DNA of 8,570 bases from Campylobacteraceae bacterium. Its GTDB lineage: Bacteria; Campylobacterota; Campylobacteria; Campylobacterales; Sulfurovaceae. Within the stretch, counting starts at the first letter, position 1. The number at the start of each line of letters is the position of its first letter. The translations under genes and the position numbers were made by a program. Positions 1 to 6,010 of this stretch are shown here, piece after piece. The stretch lies in contig JALVPA010000203.1 in the NCBI GenBank assembly GCA_027026055.1, forward strand, positions 1-8,570, written 5' to 3'. Below the pieces are notes generated by a model. It saw only the letters and a list, made by a program, of their open reading frames with translations, ran no database searches and was not told the origin of the DNA.

Positions 1-483
1 AAGCTGTAACAGTTTCAAATCCAAATATTTGTCGCTGCTGCGCAACGTAAAGCTGTTTTCGACCTCTTCGTCGAGTACCCACAAAAAGTTACTCGCGTTG
101 CGATACGCCACTTTGGTAAAAGGATGACCGCCTTTACCGATATACCATACGATGTATCCGTGCGGGAAAGAGATATCGAGCATATCTTCGAAAAGTTGGA
201 TCTCTTCGCGATTTTTCAACGAAGCGATATCGGGGAAGAGCGAACGCATCGGATAAAAAGGCAACAACGGTCGCGTGTTTCGTAACGCATTGACATGTTG
301 CAACACATAGCGTTCGAACCATTCGCGTTCGCCGTCGGTAAGCAGCAAAACGCTTTTACCTTCCGCGATTTGCATTACGGCGGTTTTTACCAGCGGCGCC
401 CAGTCGTAGCGATGCTCTTCCATCCACGAAAAGCAATCCTCTTCGCGGATAAACTCCAATGTCCACTGCAAAAGCCGCTGCAT
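1..483 (-). CDS. hobA: HobA, DnaA-binding replication initiation factor (partial, C-terminus cut by window edge)
   Basis: HobA is the Campylobacterota-specific partner of DnaA; as a tetramer it helps assemble the DnaA-oriC complex. I translated the minus strand from the ATG at 483. It gives 161 residues with no stop before the left edge, and the known family length is about 180, so roughly 20 C-terminal residues are missing. It matches my memory of the family in stretches such as LLLTDGEREWFERYVL, RPLLPFYPMRSLFP, FPHGYIVWYIGKGGHP, NFLWVLDEE and SFTLRSSDKYLDLKLLQL. The start lies 9 bases after the lysC stop, with an AAGAG-like ribosome site overlapping the end of lysC, so translation is probably coupled. 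An in-frame TAA (the lysC stop) lies three codons upstream, so no longer start is possible. In relatives holB and folP follow, which would lie left of this window. Confidence 0.92.
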   Translation of the reverse strand, partial: MQRLLQWTLEFIREEDCFSWMEEHRYDWAPLVKTAVMQIAEGKSVLLLTDGEREWFERYVLQHVNALRNTRPLLPFYPMRSLFPDIASLKNREEIQLFEDMLDISFPHGYIVWYIGKGGHPFTKVAYRNASNFLWVLDEEVENSFTLRSSDKYLDLKLLQL

Positions 484-492
484 CGTCGACTC

Positions 493-1698
493 TTACTTGT
501 CCAACTCGTACGCATCGTGCAAACTACGTACGGCAAGCTCGCCGTACTTCTCGTCGATAATCATCGAAACCTTTATTTCCGAGGTGGAAATCATCTGTAT
601 GTTGATATTGTTGTCCGCCAGTGTCGAAAAGGCTTTCGCCGCTACGCCCGAATGAGACTTCATTCCCACGCCGACGACGGAGACTTTACAGACGTTTTCG
701 TCATAATCCATCCCCTCGATATCATGATTGAAATTCTCCATCACGTTTTTGGCGTTGTCGAGTTCGCTTTGAGGCACCGTAAAACCGAGATTGGTCGAAC
801 CGTCCGTTCCGACGTTTTGGATAATCATATCGACATTGATGTTCGCTTCCGCCAATTTGTTGAAAATCTCCGCGGCGATGCCGGGTCTGTCCGTCACGCC
901 TCTGAGCGTTACGCGCGCCTGATTTTTATCCAATACCACTCCGCTAACCAATACCTCTTCCATAGAATTCGTCTCCTCCGTAATCAATGTTCCTTCGTTG
1001 TCGCTAAAACTGCTGCGCGCATAGAGTTTGACACCCAATTTTTTCGCAAGTTCCACCGAACGGTTTTGCAATACTTTCGCGCCGAGACTCGACATCTCCA
1101 ACATCTCGTCATAGCTGATCGTATCGAGTTTTTTGGCTTTGGGCTCGATACGCGGATCGGTCGTATAGATTCCGTCTACGTCACTGTAGATTTCGCATTG
1201 ATCCGCATGCAAGGCACCCGCTATCGCCACCGCCGTCAGATCGCTTCCGCCGCGTCCGAGCGTCGTGACGCGCCCTTCTTTGTTGACTCCCTGAAACCCC
1301 GCTACGATGACGATTTTTCCCTCGTCGATCGCTTCTCGCATCGCCGTGGGATCGATCGACTCGATGCGAGCGTAAGTATGCAAATCATCCGTCACGATAC
1401 CCGCTTGACGTCCCGTCATCGCCACCGCTTCGTACCCTTTCGCTTGCAACGCGATGGAAAGCAACGCCGCCGTTACTCGCTCGCCGGAGCTTAGCAACAT
1501 ATCCATCTCTTTTTTTGCGGGATGCTTCGTGAAGTAGTGCGCATACTCGATCAATTTGTTGGTCTCGCCGCTCATCGCCGAAACCACCACCACCAAGTCT
1601 TTGCCTTCGTCTCTCGCTTTTGCGACGCGATTGGCCACGTTGTCGATACGTTCCAACGTACCGACGCTCGTACCGCCGTATTTTTGTACGATTAACAT
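493..1698 (-). CDS. lysC: Aspartate kinase (aspartokinase), two ACT domains
   Basis: Phosphorylates aspartate to aspartyl-4-phosphate, the first step toward lysine, threonine, methionine and diaminopimelate for peptidoglycan; cytoplasmic. The 401-residue product has the amino-acid-kinase signature KYGGTSVG at residues 6-13, a conserved SSGERVTAALLS segment near 70-81, and GRGGSDLTAVA at 148-157. Two regulatory ACT domains follow: the first at about 265-325 includes QNVGTDGSTNLGFTV, and the second at about 337-400 includes STSEIKVS. This is the class whose beta chain is made from an internal start (listed separately). The ATG at 1698 is preceded by a GGAAGG-type ribosome site. The gene lies 31 bases after rppH and just before hobA, with no terminator on either side, so the three are probably one operon. 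Length and motifs are normal. Feedback control by lysine, with or without threonine, is expected from the family but cannot be read here. Confidence 0.97.
   Translation of the reverse strand: MLIVQKYGGTSVGTLERIDNVANRVAKARDEGKDLVVVVSAMSGETNKLIEYAHYFTKHPAKKEMDMLLSSGERVTAALLSIALQAKGYEAVAMTGRQAGIVTDDLHTYARIESIDPTAMREAIDEGKIVIVAGFQGVNKEGRVTTLGRGGSDLTAVAIAGALHADQCEIYSDVDGIYTTDPRIEPKAKKLDTISYDEMLEMSSLGAKVLQNRSVELAKKLGVKLYARSSFSDNEGTLITEETNSMEEVLVSGVVLDKNQARVTLRGVTDRPGIAAEIFNKLAEANINVDMIIQNVGTDGSTNLGFTVPQSELDNAKNVMENFNHDIEGMDYDENVCKVSVVGVGMKSHSGVAAKAFSTLADNNINIQMISTSEIKVSMIIDEKYGELAVRSLHDAYELDK
961..979 (-). promoter_or_regulatory. lysC: Internal ribosome binding site and ATG for the LysC beta subunit
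   Basis: Inside lysC, the minus strand carries GGAGGAG (979-973), then nine bases, then ATG (963-961). Residue 246 of LysC is this methionine (MEEVLVSGVV). Starting here would yield a 156-residue protein containing only the two ACT domains. In Bacillus subtilis aspartokinase II, and similarly in Corynebacterium, a beta subunit starts in frame at the matching place (residue 246 in B. subtilis, from memory). The Shine-Dalgarno here is the strongest I saw in the window, better than that of the full-length start, which argues that it is functional. Production of the beta chain in this organism is an inference. Confidence 0.7.
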
Positions 1699-1729
1699 TC
1701 CGCTTCCGTCCTTCCGCTAAGATAAAAGA

Positions 1730-2206
1730 TCATATCAATCCCTCTTTGATAAAATAATCGATCACTCGACGATAGACCTTGCGTTTGAAATAGGTCACTC
1801 TTTCGAATAACTCGTCATACTCGACAAAATCGTACTCCGTGAACTCGGGCACATCGAATGCATTGAGATCGATTTTGGCATCGGGTTTGAGGCGTACCAA
1901 AAAAAACTTCTGTTTTTGGCCGTCGTAAGGATAGCACTTACCGCGTGCCGTACCCGAAAAATCGTAGGTGATCCATTCGGGATACTCTCCGAGTATCTCT
2001 ACCTCGTTACATCCTATCTCTTCGCGCAATTCCCGATAAAGCGCATCGACGGGACTTTCGCCTTCGTCGATCCCTCCCTGCGGAAACTGCCATGCATTTT
2101 TGATATCGCACCGATGCGCGATGAAAAATTCGCACTTCTCCGGATATTTCGGCGAGAGTATGACGGCTGCAACGTTCGGGCGATAACGCTTCTTTCTCTT
2201 TTGCAT
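1730..2206 (-). CDS. rppH: RNA pyrophosphohydrolase, Nudix family
   Basis: Removes pyrophosphate from the 5' triphosphate end of mRNA, which opens the message to RNase decay; also known in this phylum as nudH or invA and active on dinucleoside polyphosphates. The 158-residue product carries a Nudix box starting at the GG of FPQGGIDEGE, with the helix RELREEIGC. It fits G-x5-E-x7-RE-U-xEE-x-G except that the last position is Cys. The RppH-type N-terminus YRPNVAAVILSPKYP, the segment NAWQFPQGG and the C-terminal YFKRKVYRRVIDYF are typical of the family. The ATG at 2206 is the first possible start, since an in-frame TAG lies four codons upstream. The ribosome site is modest (AGAG, 7 bases upstream). 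It is first in the rppH-lysC-hobA operon and divergent from hemW, as I recall in C. jejuni. Confidence 0.95.
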   Translation of the reverse strand: MQKRKKRYRPNVAAVILSPKYPEKCEFFIAHRCDIKNAWQFPQGGIDEGESPVDALYRELREEIGCNEVEILGEYPEWITYDFSGTARGKCYPYDGQKQKFFLVRLKPDAKIDLNAFDVPEFTEYDFVEYDELFERVTYFKRKVYRRVIDYFIKEGLI

Positions 2207-2250
2207 GCCACTACTCTACTGCTGATATCGTCGTCTCGCGTCACTCGCGA

Positions 2251-2280
2251 TTGGACGTATGTTTAAATTTCTGCTATTAT
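2251..2280 (+). promoter_or_regulatory. Sigma-70 type promoter for hemW
   Basis: TTGGAC at 2251-2256 resembles a -35 box. Eighteen bases later comes TATTAT at 2275-2280, preceded by TGC, an extended -10. Transcription would start near 2287, giving an untranslated leader of about 40 bases before the hemW ATG at 2329. That start point lies downstream of the TTG at 2251, which argues against the longer hemW reading frame. Call made by eye; no experimental support. Confidence 0.55.
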
Positions 2281-2284
2281 TCTA
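2279..2284 (-). promoter_or_regulatory. Possible -10 box for the rppH-lysC-hobA operon
   Basis: The minus strand reads TAGAAT here, five of six matches to TATAAT, about 75 bases upstream of the rppH ATG. No good -35 box lies at the right distance. It overlaps the hemW -10 on the other strand, so the two promoters would compete if both are real. This is the best candidate in the 122-bp divergent gap but a weak one. Confidence 0.25.
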
Positions 2285-2328
2285 TCGAAACTCCCATTAC
2301 AACTCCGTTAATCGGCACGGAAAGAGAG

Positions 2329-3384
2329 ATGCTCGTTTATCTGCACATACCCTATTGCGACAGCAAATGCCACTACTGCAGCTTCAACTCCTATGTAGGC
2401 AAGTTCGATACGCGCCGTCGCTACATGCAAGCGCTCGAAACGCAACTGCGCTTCGAACTCGAACGCTTCGGCGCAACGCCGAACGGTATCGAAACGCTCT
2501 TTATCGGCGGGGGTACGCCCTCTACAATCGATGCCGAAAGCTACGCGCCGATTTTCGCACTACTTGCGCCTTATCTCAAAAACGACGCCGAAATTACCGT
2601 CGAGGCCAACCCCAACTCCGCCGCCGAAACGTGGCTACGCGGTATGTGTGACCTCGGCGTCAATCGCGTCAGTTTCGGGGTACAAAGCTTCGATACCGAA
2701 AAACTGCGCCGTCTCAACCGCGCCCACACTCCCGATCAAGCGGTAGAGGCGATCAAGAGGGCGGCCACGGCGGGCTTTTCGCACATTTCGCTCGATATCA
2801 TCTACAATTGCGACGGCGATACGCGCGCCTTACTCGAAAAGGATCTTCGCACCGCTTTTTCGTTGCCTATCGATCATATTTCCGCTTACGAGCTGACCAT
2901 CGAAGCGGGCACGCCCTTTGCCGAAAAGCCGCAAATGCGCCGAGAAGACGAATCGCTCGCTTTTTTCGTCGCCGATACGATCGTATCGCACGGATTTTCG
3001 CATTACGAAATCTCCAACTTCGGACGTTATCGCAGCAGACACAATCTGGGCTACTGGCATTACGAAAACTATATCGGCGCGGGCGCGGGCGCGGTAGGTT
3101 TTTTGAACGACACGCGCTTCTATCCCCAAAACGATATCGACGCCTATATTGCCTCGCCGCTTTCGATACGCCAAGAAAAACTTTCGCCGCAAGACATGCT
3201 CACGGAGCGTCTCTTTTTGGGGTTGCGCTCCGTTGCGGGCGTCGATGAAACGATGCTTTCCGAAACGACGCGCCGCCGCGCCGAGACGCTCTGCGAAGCA
3301 AACAAACTCGTCAAAAAAGAGAAACGCTACTACAATCCAGATTTCTTTTTGGCGGACGAAATCGCGCTCTATCTGCTGGATTGA
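2329..3384 (+). CDS. hemW: HemW-type radical SAM protein (heme chaperone / former oxygen-independent coproporphyrinogen oxidase-like)
   Basis: HemW proteins bind a 4Fe-4S cluster and SAM and deliver heme to apoproteins; they were long misnamed HemN-like coproporphyrinogen oxidases. The 351-residue product starts MLVYLHIPYC and has the cluster motif C10-x3-C14-x2-C17 followed by SFNS rather than the extra Cys of true HemN. SAM-binding GGGTPST lies at 60-66, VEANP at 91-95, RVSFGVQSF at 113-121, the HemW signature HYEISNFGR with SRHNLGYW at 225-243, and a C-terminal TERLFLGLR segment at 292-300. I chose the ATG at 2329 because GGAAAGAG lies just upstream and homology begins here; an in-frame TTG at 2251 would add 26 unrelated residues. 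The Gly-Ala stretch near 250-255 is encoded by three tandem GGCGCG units (3076-3094). The closest role is heme insertion for respiratory enzymes. Confidence 0.93.
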   Translation: MLVYLHIPYCDSKCHYCSFNSYVGKFDTRRRYMQALETQLRFELERFGATPNGIETLFIGGGTPSTIDAESYAPIFALLAPYLKNDAEITVEANPNSAAETWLRGMCDLGVNRVSFGVQSFDTEKLRRLNRAHTPDQAVEAIKRAATAGFSHISLDIIYNCDGDTRALLEKDLRTAFSLPIDHISAYELTIEAGTPFAEKPQMRREDESLAFFVADTIVSHGFSHYEISNFGRYRSRHNLGYWHYENYIGAGAGAVGFLNDTRFYPQNDIDAYIASPLSIRQEKLSPQDMLTERLFLGLRSVAGVDETMLSETTRRRAETLCEANKLVKKEKRYYNPDFFLADEIALYLLD

Positions 3385-3391
3385 GTGCGCC

Positions 3392-3421
3392 TTAGCACCC
3401 CCTTTAATGATATTGTGCTAA
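3392..3421. repeat. CIRCE-like inverted repeat TTAGCAC-N16-GTGCTAA
   Basis: Perfect 7-base arms lie at 3392-3398 and 3415-3421 with a 16-base spacer, in the gap between hemW and tatB. The right arm runs into the predicted tatB -10 box. The arms equal the outer seven bases of the HrcA operator CIRCE (TTAGCACTC-N9-GAGTGCTAA), but the spacing between them is 16 rather than 13 bases and the inner TC/GA pairs are absent. It could instead be a hairpin after hemW, but no T-run follows it. A second short pairing (GTGC 3385-3388 with GCAC 3395-3398) competes with it. Confidence 0.45.
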
Positions 3422-3424
3422 AAT
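3417..3424 (+). promoter_or_regulatory. Extended -10 promoter element for tatB-tatC-queA
   Basis: TG at 3416-3417, then C, then TAAAAT at 3419-3424 forms an extended -10 box. No -35 match lies at 17 bases, which is common in Campylobacterota promoters. Transcription would start near 3431, about 20 bases before the tatB ATG at 3452, which has GGGAG as its ribosome site. The hemW promoter has the same TGCTA opening. Readthrough from hemW is also possible, since I see no terminator between them. Confidence 0.5.
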
Positions 3425-3451
3425 ACCTCCAAATCCTACGCGGGAGTAGCT

Positions 3452-3937
3452 ATGTTTGGCATCGGATTTACCGAACTTATCCTCATCGCGATCGTTGCCG
3501 TTTTGTTTTTGGGACCCGACAAGCTTCCCGAAACGTTGGTGCAGATCGCCAAATTTTTCAGAAGCGTCAAGAAGACGATCGGCGAAGCGAAAAGCAGCTT
3601 CGAAGAAGAGATACGCATCGCCGATTTGAAACAAGAAGCGCTGGAGTACAAACAAGCGCTCGATAAAGCGACCGAGGAGTTGCAAGGGTTCAAAAACGTA
3701 TCGATGGAAGCGATACTCGACGAAGACGACTGGGCGGATATCGCACCTAAAAAGCCCTCTTCCGACGACAAAGAGCCTCCCGTCGCCGCTACGCCCGTAG
3801 AACCCAAAATGGAAACGACCGCAATCCGAAAAAAAACGCGCACCTTCAAAACCGACATACCCGAAGAAGATGCAAAAACCTCGGAAGCGACCCCCGCAAA
3901 AACGGACTCCGAAAACGATAAAGCGAAGGGAGAATAG
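3452..3937 (+). CDS. tatB: Sec-independent protein translocase subunit TatB
   Basis: TatB forms, with TatC, the inner-membrane receptor that recognises twin-arginine signal peptides of folded, often cofactor-bearing proteins. The 161-residue product has the short N-terminal membrane helix (about 5-20) with Glu8, the hinge Gly21-Pro22 in FLGPDKLPE, and a long amphipathic, charged helix to about residue 82. A Pro/Glu/Lys/Thr-rich, probably disordered tail makes up the rest. Glu8 and the Gly-Pro hinge match the E. coli TatB positions. TatB is preferred over TatA because of the GPDKLPE motif, the long helix and the place directly before tatC. The start is fixed by GGGAG eight bases upstream. The tail contains runs such as AAATPVEPKM-like low-complexity sequence and carries no domain I recognise. 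No tatA gene lies in the window, so it must be encoded elsewhere. Confidence 0.93.
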   Translation: MFGIGFTELILIAIVAVLFLGPDKLPETLVQIAKFFRSVKKTIGEAKSSFEEEIRIADLKQEALEYKQALDKATEELQGFKNVSMEAILDEDDWADIAPKKPSSDDKEPPVAATPVEPKMETTAIRKKTRTFKTDIPEEDAKTSEATPAKTDSENDKAKGE

Positions 3938-3943
3938 TACGGA

Positions 3944-4948
3944 ATGTTTGAAGAGATACGTCCTCATTTGGCGGAGTTACGCACCAGACTCGCCCTCTCC
4001 GTCGCCTCGGTTTTCGTCGCTTTCGTCGTGACGTTTACTTTCCACGAAACGATTTTGGAGTGGATCACCGCACCTTTGCAAAACGCCCTGGCACAAGTAC
4101 AAAAAAACGTCACGCACAAGAGCATGACCGAGTGGCGTATCGAACACAACGACACCGCGACAAGCGAAACAAACGCCACCGCAGACGAGGAGGATGCCGC
4201 CTATTTCGCCGAAACACTCTCGCTTGCGCTTCGCAAAGCCGCCGATGCGGCGCAAGAAGGACTCAAAAGCGCTTTGAACGAAGCCGCCGTAGCCGCTAGA
4301 GGATTGGCCGATACGCTGAGAGCCCAACAAAACTTCAACGCCCAAATCACCACCCACCAAGTGGCGGGAACCTTTTTTGTCGCGCTCAAGGTCTCCTTTT
4401 TTGCGGCGTTGTTGTTGGCGCTGCCGTTTATCCTTTATCAAATTTGGCTCTTTATCGCGCCGGGACTTTACAGTCACGAAAAAAAGATGATTTTGCCCTT
4501 TGTTGTCGGCGGCTCGATCATGTTTCTTGTCGGCGTGCTTTTCGCTTACTATGTCGTCACGCCGTTCGGCTTTCAGTTCTTGATTACGTTCGGCGCCTTT
4601 TTGTATACGCCGCTGATTAATATCGAAGATTACGTGGGCTTTTTTACGAAGATCATGCTCGGCTTCGGCATCGCCTTTGAACTTCCCGTGTTTGCCTACT
4701 TCTTGGCATTGATGGGTTTAGTAACCGATCGTACACTTAAAGATTTCTTCAAATACGCCGTCATCATCATCTTTATGCTTGCGGCGATTTTGACGCCGCC
4801 GGATGTCTTGACGCAACTATTGATGGCGGCGCCGCTGATTATCCTCTACGGAGTGTCGATCCTCATCGTCGCGGCCGTCAACCCCGAAACGCCCGACGAC
4901 GAAGAGGAAGAAACGACAACCGACGCTGCTAAGGATACGCACGCGTGA
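3944..4948 (+). CDS. tatC: Sec-independent protein translocase subunit TatC with an enlarged first periplasmic loop
   Basis: TatC is the six-helix membrane protein that binds the twin-arginine motif. It begins MFEEIRPHLAELRTRL; Glu11 in the N-terminus, Glu179 in the first cytoplasmic loop (FIAPGLYSHEKK) and Glu245 in GFGIAFELPVFAYF match the conserved functional glutamates. The late TPPDVLTQ and VNPETP segments are typical of the phylum. At 334 residues it is clearly longer than the usual 240-260. The excess lies between helix 1 (about 15-35) and helix 2 (about 143-165): residues 51-140 form an Asn/Thr-rich part and then an Ala-rich, charged stretch (about 84-128) that looks like an amphipathic helix or coiled coil. 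By topology this faces the periplasm. The frame is intact and the flanking motifs are perfect, so it is an insertion, not a frameshift. The start is 6 bases after tatB, with AAGGGAG inside the end of tatB. Confidence 0.95.
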   Translation: MFEEIRPHLAELRTRLALSVASVFVAFVVTFTFHETILEWITAPLQNALAQVQKNVTHKSMTEWRIEHNDTATSETNATADEEDAAYFAETLSLALRKAADAAQEGLKSALNEAAVAARGLADTLRAQQNFNAQITTHQVAGTFFVALKVSFFAALLLALPFILYQIWLFIAPGLYSHEKKMILPFVVGGSIMFLVGVLFAYYVVTPFGFQFLITFGAFLYTPLINIEDYVGFFTKIMLGFGIAFELPVFAYFLALMGLVTDRTLKDFFKYAVIIIFMLAAILTPPDVLTQLLMAAPLIILYGVSILIVAAVNPETPDDEEEETTTDAAKDTHA

Positions 4949-5967
4949 ACGACGTCGATTTGTTGACCAAAAGCTACGATTATACGCTACCTACGGAGCG
5001 TATCGCGACACACCCCGTCTACCCCAGAGACAGTGCCAAACTACTTGTTTACGAGCGTGCGCGCGACAGGGTGACGCATACGCATTTTAAAAATCTTCTC
5101 GAATACTTACCCGAGTGCGACGTCTTTCTCAACGATACCAAAGTGATCAAAGCGCGTCTCTTCGGCAAAAAAGAGACCGGCGGCGCGGTGGAGCTGCTCT
5201 TTGTCAAAGCGTTGGATGCTTATCGTATGTCGGTGATGATTCGCGGCAAAGTACGCGAAAAGAGTCGCCTTCTTTTCGATAAAGGACTAACGGCAACGGT
5301 CGAAGCGTTGCAGGCGGACGGCTCGCGCACGGTCGTATTTACGCAAAACGGCACGCCGCTACGTTTCGAAACCTTAGTAAGTATCATGGACGAAATAGGA
5401 CATATCCCGCTGCCGCCTTATATCGATCGCAACGATACGGCGCAAGACGAAACAGATTATCAAACGCTTTTTGCGCGCAAGGAAGGCGCGGTGGCGGCGC
5501 CGACGGCATCGTTGCACTTTACGCCCGAGCTTTTAAAAAGACTCGAAGCGTCGCACGCCACCCACACCTTGACGCTGCATGTGGGTGCCGGTACCTTTAA
5601 ACCCGTCGAAGCCGACACCATCACGCACCATCCGATGCATTCGGAGTATTTTCATATTCCGAACGAAGCGGCGGAGATATTGCGATCCGACCGCCAGGTA
5701 CTGGCGGTAGGCACCACCGTGACTCGTACCATCGAGTACTTCGCTCGTACCGGCAAAACCGAAGGCGAGTGCGACCTCTTTTTGCATCCGCACAATCCTC
5801 CGATACGCGTCTCGCACCTTCTTACCAATTTTCACTTGCCCAAAAGCACGTTGATTATGCTGGTGAGCGCTTTTATCGGTAGAGAAAAAACCTTGGCGCT
5901 TTATCAAGAAGCGATAGAGAAAAAGTATCGTTTCTACTCCTACGGCGATGCAATGCTGATTTTATAA
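4945..5967 (+). CDS. queA: S-adenosylmethionine:tRNA ribosyltransferase-isomerase QueA
   Basis: Transfers and isomerises the ribosyl part of SAM onto 7-aminomethyl-7-deazaguanine in tRNA, giving epoxyqueuosine, the penultimate step of queuosine synthesis at wobble position 34. The 340-residue product is full length. Family segments visible are YDYTLPTERIATHPVYPRD near the start, FLNDTKVIKARLFG, IGHIPLPPYI, AAPTASLHFT, HVGAGTFKPV, MHSEYF, and TNFHLPKSTLIMLVSAFIG near the end. The start is a GTG at 4945 that overlaps the tatC stop (GTGA). It is supported by AAGGA nine bases upstream and by homology running close to the N-terminus, so translation is likely coupled to tatC. The tatB-tatC-queA order is also seen in C. 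jejuni and H. pylori, as I recall. No hairpin terminator with a T-run follows the gene. Confidence 0.97.
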   Translation: MNDVDLLTKSYDYTLPTERIATHPVYPRDSAKLLVYERARDRVTHTHFKNLLEYLPECDVFLNDTKVIKARLFGKKETGGAVELLFVKALDAYRMSVMIRGKVREKSRLLFDKGLTATVEALQADGSRTVVFTQNGTPLRFETLVSIMDEIGHIPLPPYIDRNDTAQDETDYQTLFARKEGAVAAPTASLHFTPELLKRLEASHATHTLTLHVGAGTFKPVEADTITHHPMHSEYFHIPNEAAEILRSDRQVLAVGTTVTRTIEYFARTGKTEGECDLFLHPHNPPIRVSHLLTNFHLPKSTLIMLVSAFIGREKTLALYQEAIEKKYRFYSYGDAMLIL

Positions 5968-6003
5968 TCTTTTAGGCGGCTTTTACTCTCTTTTGTCTAT
6001 AAT
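5963..6003 (+). promoter_or_regulatory. Promoter region with two TATAAT boxes and phased T-tracts
   Basis: The 43-base gap after queA contains two perfect TATAAT hexamers, at 5963-5968 (overlapping the queA stop) and 5998-6003. Upstream of the second, T-tracts occur at about 5961, 5970, 5981 and 5991, close to one per helical turn. This is the pattern described for Campylobacter and Helicobacter vegetative promoters in place of a -35 box. The second box would start transcription at or next to the ATG at 6011, giving a nearly leaderless mRNA; the first box would give a leader of about 35 bases. Confidence 0.55.
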
Positions 6004-6010
6004 CGGCGGT

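Noticed and set aside
295..1494. A 399-codon open frame on the plus strand opposite lysC and hobA.
   Set aside because: It is the antisense shadow of two strongly supported genes that share one frame, which explains its length. Its product is rich in Arg, His and Phe, has no recognisable domain, and the start has no ribosome site.
2251..2328. A 26-residue N-terminal extension of HemW from a TTG.
   Set aside because: The TTG forms part of a good -35 box, the predicted transcript begins after it, and homology and a ribosome site point to the ATG at 2329.
3076..3094. Three tandem GGCGCG units.
   Set aside because: They encode the Gly-Ala loop expected at this place in HemW, so no separate repeat function is needed.
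3404..3967. Open frames on the minus strand opposite tatB (Phe/Gly-rich and Ser-rich products).
   Set aside because: They mirror the codon pattern of tatB, cover its promoter, and show no family features.
5993..6010. A TTG start giving six extra residues on the NlpC/P60 lipoprotein.
   Set aside because: It would put SIIGG before a normal MKKS signal peptide, and it overlaps the TATAAT box.
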